Assembly: GCA_036245525.1 (NCBI GenBank)
Contig: BTPG01000002.1
Span: 165,491,767-165,555,766, forward strand
DNA: 64,000 nt
DNA from: Semisulcospira habei
Lineage: Eukaryota; Mollusca; Gastropoda; Semisulcospiridae
Direction of reading: 5' to 3'
Positions within the stretch are counted from its first letter, which is position 1. Each line of letters opens with the position of its first letter. The position numbers were made by a program, and so were the translations under genes. A model generated the notes under the pieces. The model made no database searches and was not told the DNA's origin. It saw nothing but the letters and a program-made list of their open reading frames with translations. Below are positions 43,475 through 54,812 of this stretch, piece after piece.

Positions 43475-43688
43475 TTAACTCATTCAGCCCGACGCACGTA
43501 TTTCCCAAATATTGGAGGCGTCATCTAACGAATATGCACCTGTTGCAGGAGATGGATCGACCATGATAATTCAAGGGTAGTGCCAGACTAGCTTGGTGCC
43601 TGTCGGCGCCAAGCTAATCTGGCACTACCCTTGAATTATCATGGTCGACCCATCTCCTGCTGTAGTGCGTCAGGGCTGAATGGGTTAA
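43475..43688. mobile_element. Hairpin mini-element, family A, complete with TTAA ends
   Basis: The left end TTAACTCATTCAGCCCGACG (43475) is mirrored by GTCAGGGCTGAATGGGTTAA ending at 43688. Inside, long inverted arms (ATAATTCAAGGGTAGTGCCA and mirror) surround a TCGGCGCC centre. It is 214 bp and non-coding. The TTAA ends indicate a piggyBac-type mobiliser. Confidence 0.75.
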
Positions 43689-43769
43689 CATATTACCTGC
43701 GCGCACATTTGAGTCCACACGATTGTTAGTCTGCACACAGACTGCACACAGGGCTGCGCTGTGTGACGT

Positions 43770-43864
43770 AATTGATTGGTGTGGGGTTTTATGTTCACGG
43801 CACTGGGCTGAAAATGGACGGCCCTAGCTGACAGATTATGGGGAACAGCAACAACTATTGCCTA
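43770..43864 (-). mobile_element. SINE 3' part, left half of a split copy
   Basis: It aligns with 32510-32615 of the full SINE ('ttatgttcacggcact', 'aaaatggacggccc', 'ttatgggg', 'attgcctat') and stops where the YqaJ/THAP transposon begins. The missing continuation is at 52028-52108. Confidence 0.65.
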
Positions 43865-43990
43865 TATTGGACGTTTCCCGATTGTGTACTTTTCCGCGAC
43901 CCCATTTCTGATGACGTAGTACGCTGGAGGGCAAAGCGGTGTGGAGACTCTATACGAATGTTCAGCAGAGTGGGGGCTGTAGCAAAAACA

Positions 43991-46900
43991 ATGTCCAAAC
44001 CTGGAGTTAAACCGTCTGAAAAGTATATAGATACTCTAGATTCAGTATCTAGAAACCGTTATGAGATGAAATTGCGAGCAGTTGGCGGGTTAGATCCCTA
44101 CGAAAACTGTCAGTGGAGTGACGATGTCGGACTTCTACCTCCGGTTGCTCAAGACGACATTTCAGAATATTTGGTTCATCGCACCAGCTACTACACAAGA
44201 AAAGCCTTTAAAGCAAACAAACAGCTTGGGGCACACAATCAACACACATCAGGATGGGTGAAGAAACTGTTTGCCCACAAACCCAGAGGCTGTGACAACA
44301 CCATCATCACTGCTGAGGTAAGCATAACAAACTCACAAAGTAGGCCAACTTCACACATTGTGGATGGGATTGTGCCATCTTCACTTTAGCAGGTTTTGTC
44401 ATAGCTTACTGTAAAATCTTACATTATCATTAGAAGGGATTTAAACTAAATAAAAGTGTTCATAAAGTGAGTGTTCGCTGTTTTTATATACCATCTTGTT
44501 TGACATTCATTTTCAAGCATTTCTCCTTTTGACTTTGACAAATTTGAGCACAAATGACCAAGGGTGTACTCCAAGTCTGAGAAGTAGGTTTATGAGGACA
44601 TCAGGTATGCATTGGCAATTTATTTGTTTCTATTTGATTCTTTGGATGACATGGTTTGGGCTTGGCATCTCCATTTGATTCAGTTTGTAATGTAAATGTT
44701 CTGACGCTAAAGGTTTTTTTTTTTTTTTTTTTCACTGTGACTCGCTGTGAGTGCAACAGTGTTAGCGACATGCAAATACTATATTCTGTATTATTTACAT
44801 TGTTGTTTTTGCTGTGCAGGTGTTCCATTCCCAGAGCCTGTGTGAGAAACCGTTGAAGCCCTGGGTGATCATCGAGCAAGATGGGACTGTTCTCACTGCA
44901 CACTGCAACTGTATGGCAGGGATTGCGGAGTCTTGTAGCCATATTGCGGCAGTGCTGTTCACTGTAGATGCATCTGTTCGAATTCGCGACAGCAAGACAC
45001 CAACACAAGTGAGTTTTGTAGCTGTTGTGTTAATTTGGGAATTTTTAGCAGAAATTGCAGTACACCTGATAACAGCAAATGTCTGCAAGAAAGAAATTTA
45101 TTGACCGTGCATGCTGTTGGTTGCTTTCATCAAGTTACAGAACATACTGTTCTGTGTTCAGTATTTTCTTTTCTTTTTTAAGAGTTTGCACATTGATTCA
45201 GGTGAACAGTGAAGCATTACAGAAATAAAAAACCATTAACTTTAACTAGAATTATTTGGACCAAATTCTGTACAGATTTTATAGTTCAAGAACTTTTGAG
45301 CTGGTCCCTTTTTTAAACATTTATCATTAAAAAGCCCAAAAGTAAAAATAAAAAAGGAACAAATTCTGTTTGTGGTGACGTCAGGAAAAGAAATATGCCT
45401 GACAGTTTATCTCTTTTTTTCCGACGACAATGCAGGATTCAGTTATAATGTTAATTTTTGGCTATTTATTTTTCATTCTTGTTTATTTTTTTCTCTTCAA
45501 ACTAAAGAAAGGAGTAGGGTCAACGCCAAATAAAAATGTTCATTGGGTCTTTTGGATACCATACATTTAATGACAATTTTTAGACCAAATTTGTATCTAC
45601 ATACTAAACATTGAATTGCAGGTGCCTGCTGGCTGGGTGGTTCCCCCAACAAAGGATGTCGTCTACAGCAAGGCTGCTGACATTGACTTCACATCAGCTG
45701 CAACAAAGAAGCGTCGATTGGATGGCCTTATCAATGGAACCTTGACTTCAGTTAAAGCAAAGAGAAAACCATCAGATGTGGCTGCTCCAACACAGGATGA
45801 ATTGCATTCATTCTTTGATGCAATTCACTTCTCGAAGACTGGTGTGAAACCGGCTATATTGTCCCTTGTTCCAGAGTATGCGACGGACTACAAAGATCAA
45901 CGAGCAACAGTCAGACTGCCAAAATTTCTGGGAGATCTAGAAGATGAAGAACAGATTCAGAGGACTTACAGTGAAGTTTTGCAGCATTGTGAAAATGTGG
46001 ATATCTCTGTGACTGAGGAGCAATGTATCATCGCTGAAAGGGAAACCAGAGAGCAAAGGAATTCGAAGATCTGGGCCAGACTCAGGACTGGGCGGATTAC
46101 TGCATCACGGGCACACCAAGCACTCCACACCAATCCAGCAGCTCCTTCAATGAGTCTTATCAGCCTGATCTGTCGACCCAAGGGCTCAAGAAAAGAGACC
46201 GCTTCTATGCAATGGGGCATTGAAAAAGAACACAATGCCTTGTCCGAATATGAAGAAATAGCTTCAAAACAGCATATGCATTTTCAACTGGATAAGTGTG
46301 GACTTTTTATTCATGCTCAGTTTCCCTTCTTGGGTGCGTCACCAGACGGTGTGCGCTACTGCAGCTGCTGTAGCCGGGGATGCGTTGAGGTGAAATGCCC
46401 CTCGTCCAAAGCCTCCTGTACCATCGCAGAATGTGTGGCAGATCCAAAATTCTATTTGGAGAACAGGGACAGTGAACTGAGGCTAAAGGAGAAACATGAA
46501 TACTACACACAAGTACAACTTCAGATGTTTGTCACCAAGACTGAGTTTTGTGACTTTGTGGTGTGGACTCCCAAGGATTTAGCAGTAGTCAGGGTGGAAT
46601 ATAACCCAGAGTTTGTACAAGATGCCCTGGAAAAGCTTGCCCATGTGTACCAGGTGGCAATCTTGCCAGAACTTGTGGGGAAAGTGTTTTCACGTGCAAG
46701 GTCACAACCACCGACAGCCACCAACCCACAGTCAGCCACCAACCCAGTCAGCATGTCCTCTGCCTCTGTCGCCAAACAAGAAGAGTGCAGAACAACTGAC
46801 AGGTTCTGGCAGCCCTGTCAAACTCTTTTGCTACTGTCAGAGAGGTGAAGAAGAGGATGCAATGGTTGCATGCGACAATGAGAATTGCAAGCTTGAGTGG

Positions 46901-47032
46901 TTCCATTTCTTCTGTGTTGGGGTCAAAAGCGCACCAAAAGGCCAATGGTACTGTCCAGACTGTAGGCAGTTGCCCGAGTTTAGACGCACAGGCAAATCTA
47001 AACCCAAAGTGGTGAGAAATCAGCCGTCATAG
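43991..47032 (+). CDS. SWIM zinc finger - YqaJ nuclease - ING-like PHD protein
   Basis: Three exons: 43991-44317, 44820-45008 and 45622-47032, all joined in phase 0 with GTAAGC/GTGAGT donors and CAG acceptors. The start MSKPGVKPSEKY is chosen because sequence further upstream is transposon end and SINE. Exon 2 holds a SWIM finger (CNCMAGIAESCSH, about residues 138-150). Exon 3 holds a YqaJ/lambda-exonuclease-type domain: RTGRITASRA (about 326), MQWGIEKEHNAL, LGASPDGV, the catalytic EVKCP (about 428) and YYTQVQLQMFV (about 469). The C-terminus is a Cys4-His-Cys3 PHD finger (CYCQ..ACDNENC..EWFHFFCVGV..WYCPDC) very like those of ING proteins, which bind H3K4me3. The PHD is in the +1 frame: a tandem 'gccaccaaccca(ca)gtca' pair at 46718-46750 has lost CA from its second copy. 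Likely a DNA-end nuclease serving transposition. Confidence 0.8.
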
Positions 47033-49343
47033 TTTGATCATGTTCTTTAGTCAAATTTATGGTGTTGACTACTTTAGATGGTAGTATTAGGCCTAAAAAA
47101 GAAGTGTTTACAGTAAATAACAAAAACATCACCAAAAAAACATTAATAGGGTAGGTTGTAGGTAGGTTGGCCTCTTTTTTTCCGTTGACCTCACCCGATT
47201 TGGTGCAAATATTACATTTTGGCGGCTGATTTTTCATTTCTGGACCTTTTTCTTCAAAATGGAAAGAAAAAGTTAACTGGGTTGGGCCAAAAATAGGGTC
47301 GGTCGAGATACCATTATTAAGTAAACAGACGTCATACTGTTTGCTAAAAGACTTACCTCCCGCCAACGAGAAAGGCAAGCCACTGTGTCTACAACACGGA
47401 CTAAGAATAGAGGAAACGGACATTGTCTACTTCACACCGACCACAAAACTACGCAGCACCAACTTTAATCTACAACACCAGGCAACACTGGTCACAAAGA
47501 ACTCGTTCTAAAAGCGCACAAAAGTGAAAGGAGGACTGGAACGCTCGCAACAAGCGAGGCCAACTATTCTGTGAAGCACTCGAAGAATTGAAGGCCCTTC
47601 TACAACGACAAAACCCGGCACCTACCACCAAAACGGTATACAATTCAGGCGGCCCAACAAGCCAACGGCAACAACGGCAATCAACGAAACGACAGCCACA
47701 CCAAAACAGCAGCAACAGCTACAACAATAAGCTGATTTTAAAGCATCAACCGTGAGATATGTACCACGGCAACACTGCGTACCACCTACACAGAGGACAA
47801 TACTAGAAACACTAGTCTGTCGTATGGAAGGCAACACAGCCGCACAAACAACCGGCATCGTCTACAAACACGAATACACGGAGAATCAACAACAACAACA
47901 ACGACACTCAGTCTGGGGTTGATCCGTCAAAACGGACAGATTAATAAACAAAGAATATGACTCCCACGTCGATACACGCAAACTCCGCCCAGCGGTTCCT
48001 TGTGTCTTATCGCGGCTAAGCCCCGCGGAGCAGGAAATGACCTTGGAACGGACAGGCACAAGCGCCGAGGGAACAGAAGACGCAGCGATACAATCGGATC
48101 CCGACACAAGACTGGACCCTGCAAGGATTTGAAGCAATCATACTTGACATCAATAACACCGCATCAGGAATACTGCAAGGATTTGAAAGCGTTCATACTA
48201 GACATCTATAACACCGCGTCAGGAATACTGCAAGGGTTTGAAAGCGACCATACTGGATTACAGTTACATGCATGGACTACACGGATAACATGTCCTTATG
48301 TAAGGATTTAAATGCGACACACTGGGAGGAAGACACCAAGAAATGGACTGAGAATTGTAGGCCGGTTCCCTGATGAGTAAATCGGAGCCTGTAGTTACTA
48401 ACTACGAATACCGATCGAAACGCCCCCGAGTGCTTCACATTCTTCTGCTCGGACATTTTGAGGCGTCGGGACCAGAGTGACCGTATGCATACCTGGGTGG
48501 GACCGGTCTTGCTCTTTTACCACAAGCTTTGTAGAATTTTGTCGTCAACACAGGAAAATGCATAATCAAATTGTGACAGGATTTTTTTTTCATTTTCATC
48601 ATATTTGCCTGTTTACTCCATGTGTTGCACAATGCCAAGACTGCCTTTATTAAAGTTGCATTTGACTTTTGAAAGAAAGCTGTGTTGACGAAATACATTT
48701 AATGTGACTTTAATAATAATGGAAAGTATCTGTGCTGGCAGTTTTTGTAATTATGCACACTATTTGAGTGTTATAGAAACATGCTTGTGTAGAACTTGGT
48801 CTTCGTCAGTTATTGCTTTTTTAAAAACTAAAGACATCTTGTGTGTATCACTAGTATCAGTGTATGAAATATGTAAATCGTTCATGAATGAATTTGAAAC
48901 TTCTTCGTACTCGAGTTATTTCAGTCAGATATTTCTTTGTGTGTGAAAGAAAATCTAAAGACTGAATCATGCCGTTTGATTTTGGTTAAACAATTAAACT
49001 AGTTTCATGTATCTATTTTGTTTGTTTATATGTTGATGCGTATGTAAAAGCCACTTTAAACTACTCCCATTCTTCACTTTAACACCATTCTTGCTTGAGA
49101 GAGAGAGAGAGAGAGGTAACAAAGTTCTACACAAACATTTGCATGGACAGAATGCACAATAATGTTGTCACCAGACTTATTGTTACAACACCACAATTTA
49201 ATTTCCAATGAAGATCGCTTTACAAGAAGAACATTCATGTGAGAAATAACACACCACATAAAACAATACTTTTGAAAGCTTCACATCACTTCAAAGTTAC
49301 TGTGAACAACACTACCTAGATGGAAGTTTCTCTCACCCCATCT
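47033..49343. other. Transposon interior between the two genes
   Basis: No supportable gene. 47340-48430 is A/C-rich and unlike its surroundings, perhaps an insertion. 48118-48245 contains ~55-bp tandem units; 48440-49070 is AT-rich, suitable for 3' UTR; 49095-49114 is a (GA)n run. The small Cys-rich minus frames around 47470-47860 come from CAA/CAG-type repeats on the other strand and were not accepted. Confidence 0.45.
48118..48260. repeat. Short tandem repeat, ~55-bp unit, about 2.5 copies
   Basis: 'ctgcaaggatttgaa' followed by 'catact.gacatc.ataacacc' and 'tcaggaata' recurs at 48118, 48172 and 48227, the last copy partial. Confidence 0.75.
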
Positions 49344-51895
49344 CTAATCAAAAGGAACAACAGATGGACAAATATTCACCAGAGCACAGCACACTGTGAC
49401 AATTTGGTCCAACGTGGTCACATTTGCACCTTCAGCACAAGTCAACATAGTGATTGGAATTGTAGAATCAATAATGGCATATTTTTGAATAATGTTACCA
49501 ATCACCCTTTCAACATGAATCCTGACATGTGCTATTTTGCGTGTTGATTCTACATCAAAAGCAGATAGTTGCTTTTTACCTTTGGTAAAAGCTGGTATCT
49601 TAACTTCAGCACACATCAGTCCAACACTATCATGGATATTAAACCCACGATCAGCCAAAACAAGGTCACCTGGCAGGAGATTGTCCAAAAATGTGCTATT
49701 CTCAGTTACCCATTTGTCACTGGCTCTCCCGCCCCAACCTTCAGAAATGAATGACACAACTCCTTGTGGCGTTATGCCAATGAGGTACTTTATGGTGTTG
49801 TGATGCTTGTAGCTGGACCATGTTTGTGCCCTGGCAAGCAGATTTGAAGGAGTCTCAATGAAAATCTCAAAACAGTCTATGATCACAGTAACTTTGTTGC
49901 CAAAATCCTGTTTGAAATCGAGTGGCATGGTTCTTCTCAGACTTTCTCTGTCCGGCCACAAGATAAGTGGCCCCAACCTGGTATACATGACATCCAGCAC
50001 CTTGAGAAATATGCGTGACACTGATGTGTCAGAAATGCGAAACAAATCAGCAACGACCTGTACAGGCAGATTCAACCTCAGACGAGTGAGGACAATTAAC
50101 ACTTCTTGAAATTTGCTTGTGATTGATCTGGGCCCACTAGTAATGTGAGGCATGAGGAATGACACCAAAGCAGCAAGAGTCAAAAAAGATGGTAGGCCTG
50201 TGTAATATTTAACCTTCTCGTCATCTCTAGACCCATCTTCTTTTAAAAAAAAGTCATCTGACATGGTGCTGGCATTCAGTTTCATGCGAAGAGTGAGGTT
50301 TTCTGTTCTTATTATCTGTAGCTCAGACTCCATGGCTTCCAGGTAGGAGATGGTAAAGTCAGTCTGAACTTCCTGCTCCGCAGTTCGTTTCAAATCATCA
50401 GCCTCTTCACCCAGTTCAAAATCAGCGTCCCCTCCAACATCACCCACAGATGCGTCTCTGTCTGTGGTGTCCACACCTTCCTCAGCATGAACTGCACAAA
50501 TAAGAACCATAACATGCACATGGCATTTTCTTTACTTCAAGTACATTCTATTTTTAGGTGATCATACGGTTTTGAAATGTTTCGCTTTTTAAAATTATTG
50601 TTTTAACCGAGTAAATGCTTATTTTTGGCAATTGGCGTTCCTCCCATCTATTACTAAGATAAGATGTGGCCTTTTTCAAATTACCCAAAATGAAAACCGA
50701 AGACAGTTTATTTAACTGTTGTTTAATACTGATGAATTAAGATTCATAATGATTAAGGAGTGGGAACAGGTTGTGGTGGGAAAACAAATTGACACTGGAT
50801 CTGGGGAGCATGCTTCCCTGGAAAACTGCATTCCTGTGCACTTACTGACAAATGCATTACCTTCAAAAAGCATAATTTCCTGGACCACATCAAATATCTA
50901 AACACGAAGGTGGTGACATCATACATGACAATGCCAGATTTACAAAAGTTGAAAATTGCATTTCCGAAAGGCGGAATTGTTTCAAAAACAGAATATTCTT
51001 TATTCTTGAAGATAAACTATGAAATGTTTTATAAAGTAAATACTCAGTGCATACCGCTGTGGGCATTTCCTTGTTTCCGTTGCTCTCTCTTCTGTTTCCT
51101 TTCAAACCGGTCCACATCAGTAGATGCACATTTAGTTTTGTAGCCAAGGTGCAAAGTTGGGATCCAGTTGGGCGCATCATCTTGGTAGAACTCAGCAGGT
51201 TTTCCTGTCATCAAGATCAAGTGAAAATGTAATAACTGGTAGGACTCAGCAGGTTTTCCTGTTATCAAAATCAAGTGAAAATGTAATAACTACACTACAA
51301 TATTGATTTGCATGATAAACAAAACAAGCACTCCAGTCTTTCCTGTGATTCTGGAAGAAGGGTATCATACAGTATCCCTCCACAGGTGTTTTGTGTTTAT
51401 GTTTTTTTTCTTCAAGTACACATGAAGTTGGAAAAAACAAATAAATATAGTCCCAGTCTTTGCACCAAGAAGCCTAATCTCACATTCTATGAAATGTGAG
51501 AACAGAACAAAAGTCATCTAAATGCCCTCCAACACTCCAATCTGCTCAAAAATGGCAGATTTCACTACTGCCAGGTTGTCACTGAAAGTGGGCAGCTGCA
51601 ACTTCGCAATGGCCTAGGAAGACCAATAACAAAATGCATGTGAACCATTGAACAATTTTTGAAAATGCTTACCTTTCACAAAGTGGCGTGAACACACACG
51701 GGTCCATGGTTTCACTGTTTTGTCCGTGATCTTCTTTCGATTGATTTGGGCGATCCAAAGCCTTCTCCTCTTGGCTGTCAACTCGCGTATTTTGGAGCCC
51801 TTATTGAATATAACTGTCGGAATTCTATGGTAAGAGATCCCAAGATCCCTAGTACTTCGTTTCGAACAATGCTTGACACAGCAATCGTTCGTCAT
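49344..51895 (-). CDS. THAP-domain DDE transposase, three intact exons
   Basis: Exons on the minus strand: 51895-51673, 51204-51055 and 50491-49344. Their total of 1521 nt is an exact number of codons (506 residues plus stop), with GT donors and AG acceptors throughout. Exon 1 encodes a THAP finger (CCVKHCSK ... WTRVCSRHF); exon 2 continues it ([21 protein letters not shown]) and adds a basic helix; exon 3 starts acidic with a short coiled-coil-like stretch, then a helix-turn-helix ([20 protein letters not shown], about 266-286) and a DDE_Tnp_4-type core with candidate acids in IIDCFEI (D about 329), LADRGF (D about 405) and HVERVIG (E about 452). It would bind the transposon ends through THAP and cut and join them. 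No stop or frameshift is seen. It converges on the YqaJ gene. Confidence 0.85.
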
Positions 51896-52027
51896 GGTGA
51901 GAAAAATGCGAATAAATAGGCTTACGTGACACACTTTCAACCTTGCTAGGAAATTGCATCACCCGCCAGCTTGCCCTCCAGGGGCGGCAACGCACAAAGT
52001 GATGACGTAGATCGGGATAGGTCGATA

Positions 52028-52108
52028 TGACCTGAACACTGATCAATTCAGACGCGCTGCAGCTGTGCCACTTTACTTCACCAGGACCTTTCAACGCGGG
52101 ACATGCTA
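52028..52108 (-). mobile_element. SINE middle part, right half of a split copy
   Basis: 'tgacctgaacactgatcaa', 'ctgtgccacttta' and 'caccaggacctttcaacg' align with 32611-32685 of the full SINE. It is the continuation of the half at 43770-43864; together they place the 8.2-kb transposon inside one SINE copy. Confidence 0.65.
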
Positions 52109-52164
52109 CGGAAAACCACTTTTACGTAGAAGCTCCCACACACTGTATTTCCTGGACTACACTT

Positions 52165-52471
52165 AGGTTTCAGCTCACAGACCAGTCAATGGCGTGTATG
52201 CACATGCACCCGATCAATAATATAATAATAATAATAATTACGGTATTTATAATGCGCTTATCTTATAATAATTATAACTCTAAGCGCGCACTCACAACTC
52301 GCACACGCATGCACCCGATCAATAATATGCACGTATTGCTTGTGAAGCTGGCAGCGGTGTAACACGGCAAACTTTTCCCTACGCTGAATAGACCAGCGGT
52401 CACATTGCCGTAGCATTAATGTACACGTTTCCACGACAGCGTGGTCTAGCGTAGCATTTTGTTGCATCTAT
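52165..52471. repeat. Repeat R, right copy, with ATA-rich tract
   Basis: It contains 'accagtcaatggcgtgta', 'gcacatgcacccgatcaata' (twice) and 'ctggcagcggtgtaacac', matching 43160-43255 in the same orientation, plus an (ATA)n tract near 52222. No gene. Confidence 0.5.
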
Positions 52472-52666
52472 TTAATCCCTGGGCCGGATGTAGCAAACTT
52501 TGGGGGTGTCACCTAATACAAATGTACCGGTTGCGGGAGATGAATCGACCATGATAATTCAAGGGTAGTGCCAGATTAGTTTGGCGCCAAGCCAGTCTGA
52601 TACTACCCTTGAATTATCATGGTCGATCTAACTCCTGCTGCAGTGATTTTGGGCTATAATGGTTAA
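52472..52666. mobile_element. Hairpin mini-element, family A, complete with TTAA ends
   Basis: TTAATCCCTGGGCCGG at 52472 and GGGCTATAATGGTTAA ending at 52666. The arms ATAATTCAAGGGTAGTGCCA and mirror surround a GGCGCCAAG centre. It is shorter than the 43475 copy because part of one arm is missing. Confidence 0.7.
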
Positions 52667-52671
52667 GCAAT

Positions 52672-52876
52672 ATGACCCCGGGTCTGTCAGTGCAGAGTCT
52701 AACCAAGTTGACCCCGGGTCTTAGTGGAGCAGTTTGTCTAACCGAAGTGATCTCAGCTCTATTAGCGGAGCAGTTTGTCTATAACCAAAGTGACCCCGGC
52801 TCTATTAGTGGAGCAGTTTGTCTAACCAAAGTGACCCCTGGCCTATTAGTGGAGCAGTTTGCCAAACCAAAGTGCA
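52672..52876. repeat. Minisatellite, ~40-bp units, five copies
   Basis: 'tgaccccgggtct', 'ttagtggagcagtttgtcta' and 'accaaag' recur about every 38-43 bp, with drift. Similar units occur singly at 43319-43392. Confidence 0.75.
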
Positions 52877-54414
52877 GGTCGATCTGTCTTTAGGGGTCCT
52901 TCTGGCTGGTTACACCGACCCTACTCTAGTCTTTAAAACACGGGCTAAAGTCTTTGGGAGATTATTCTGCAACGCGCGACGCTAGTCATACTGAGCCTGA
53001 GGCATCGAGTGACTTCAAGATTTTAACAGGTAAAGTACACTTCTCTATTATCTCTCATTAATATGGTCAATCTGAGGACAAGGTTACGACAAAGGAAAGT
53101 TTCAAATTGATTGGAACGCATATCGCAATGAATCTAAAAAGAAAAAACAAACTTCAAAACAACTTCTTTCAATTATTTGAAGCTTTATGCGTGTTCCAAG
53201 AATAGGTTTACTCTTAAGTCTACTACTCTTAGAGACTTACTGGTTTACGTGCTGTGCTGGTTGAAAAGAGATAACAAGATGGCTGTGGGCGTGTATCCAC
53301 ATACTATACTGATTTTACAATTATTTCATGAAACGGCGATGTACGAATTATAGTAGAATAAATCATCCCAGTACATATAGTGAATAGTGTGACCTGCCAG
53401 CACAGAACTAGGAATGCCTACTAAAGTCATTTAGAACAGGCTAGCTGAAAACGCAGACCTTGGCTGTTCAATTGTTGGTGCAGAAAGCATTACCAGAATG
53501 ATGACACTACTAAAGAAAATGTCATTTCGACCCCTGCATGTTGATTTTTAAACAGTCTCAGTGCTAATGACCGTAAACGAGTTCGAAGAACAAATGTTAT
53601 GGCGTGAGGCTGCATTTAGTGTGACGGTGTATAATCGAAACCCGCGAGCGCAGATTTTCAGTTTGACTGTTCGATGCAAAAATGGCTAAGTCTGTTTGTA
53701 ACCCTTGAAACATGCACTTGGTTTTAAGGATGCAGACAAGAGAGACTATCTTGTCAAAACACAAAAATACGAATGCATACTTACGTACTTTCAACGGCAA
53801 TAATAAGGAATGTTAGGAGAGCTTGGGCAGGGGAGGCATTGTGCCTAGTGAAGGGCTTGGACCGTGGGGAACGTAAAGAAGTCATTCCTAAAGCATTTCA
53901 TGGATTTGAAATCACAGTGCATGTAAGTGCTTCGACCTTAAATAAATACTGTTTATGAAAAATCATTGGGTATTAATGAGTATATTGGGTTTTTTCTTGT
54001 TAAAAGACTCAGCTGTTTCAAAACTAATCCCAAATGATATTTTTTTTGTCGTGGCCCTCCCCTATTCTTTCACTGTACCAACTTTGATGCCTGTAACACG
54101 AGATGAACAATTCTGAAACATATCCGCTCTACTACTACGGCGGGTCAGAGTGGAGAGAGATGGATTAGAGATACGGCCGTGCAAGGGCGAACGGCGGCCG
54201 ACGTCGGCCCGATGGCCTTTGCGCACTGGGAACCTGCCAGTCTCCGCAGTAGTGACTTCGATTTTCGTCTCTGCTGTTATCGCCATTGCAATAATCTATT
54301 ATGTTAATGAATGCTGTCACTGGTAAAGGTTTACCGGTCAAAACTACTGGTTTTCAATATTTGCAAAGGGAAATGATCATATACTGACGAGCAATTAAAA
54401 CACAAAATGTCACC
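52877..54414. other. Intergenic, no gene seen
   Basis: About 1.5 kb without a convincing frame. A GC-rich stretch at 54170-54240 ('acggcggccgacgtcggccc') resembles a degraded family C palindrome. Confidence 0.4.
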
Positions 54415-54415
54415 G

Positions 54416-54812
54416 GCCTCCGTAGCGCAGTGGTTAGCGTGACGGACTGGCGGCCGGGAGATCCGGGTTCGAATCCCAGCCGAGTCAAGCGGGATTTTTC
54501 CTACCTGGGTCGGCTCCTACCCAGAGCGGGTGTGCTATGGACCCAATGGGAAGGCTGATGCCACGCAGCCGAGACTCACCCACTTCACGGGTGCGACTTT
54601 GGGGGTGCTACCCGGGTTATGACACATCGCAAGTTGTGAATGATTACACGGCTGGCACTGCAGGTGTCCGCAGTTCCCGGGCCTTGTTAACACCAGGATA
54701 TTTATGACAGGAAGCGTGGAATGCGGCCCTGTCACCACCATGTTATCATCATATAATCACCTTCATTGTCATCATCATGCAAAATGAAAAAAAAAAAAAA
54801 AAAAAAAAAAAG
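54416..54812 (+). mobile_element. tRNA-derived SINE with ATC-rich and poly-A tail
   Basis: The head GGCCTCCGTAGCGCAGTGGT contains an A box (TAGCGCAGTGGTTAGCG) and a B box (GGTTCGAATCCC at 54466-54477). The 3' side of the head cannot pair with GGCCTCC, so it is not a functional tRNA. A body of about 280 bp leads to an ATC-rich tail and an A run at 54788-54810. It is a different SINE from the one at 32497. Confidence 0.75.

Larger units (their letters stand above)
43865..52027. mobile_element. 8.2-kb YqaJ/THAP DNA transposon (ISL2EU-like)
   Basis: The ends are imperfect inverted repeats: TATTGGACGTTTCCCGAT at 43865 and, read inward from the right, TATCGACCTATCCCGAT at 52027. A second inverted word, CTGGAGGGCAA, lies 59 bp from the left end (43924-43934) and, inverted, 46 bp from the right end (51971-51981). 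A SINE is split exactly at these ends. Two convergent spliced genes fill the ends: SWIM-YqaJ-PHD (plus) and THAP-DDE (minus). From memory, the ISL2EU superfamily pairs a THAP/IS5-like transposase with a YqaJ nuclease and makes TA duplications; TA is present at both ends, but limits are uncertain by a few bases. 47033-49343 is non-coding. Confidence 0.75.

Noticed and set aside
43838..43990. An earlier start codon for the YqaJ gene at 43838
   Set aside because: The region 43838-43864 is SINE and 43865-43940 is the transposon end; the first ATG in good context in the element is at 43991.
47470..47858. Cys-rich minus frames
   Set aside because: The composition comes from CAA/ACAAC-type simple sequence; there are no zinc-finger spacings.
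54416..54490. A tRNA gene
   Set aside because: A and B boxes are present, but the acceptor stem cannot pair and a SINE body and tail follow.
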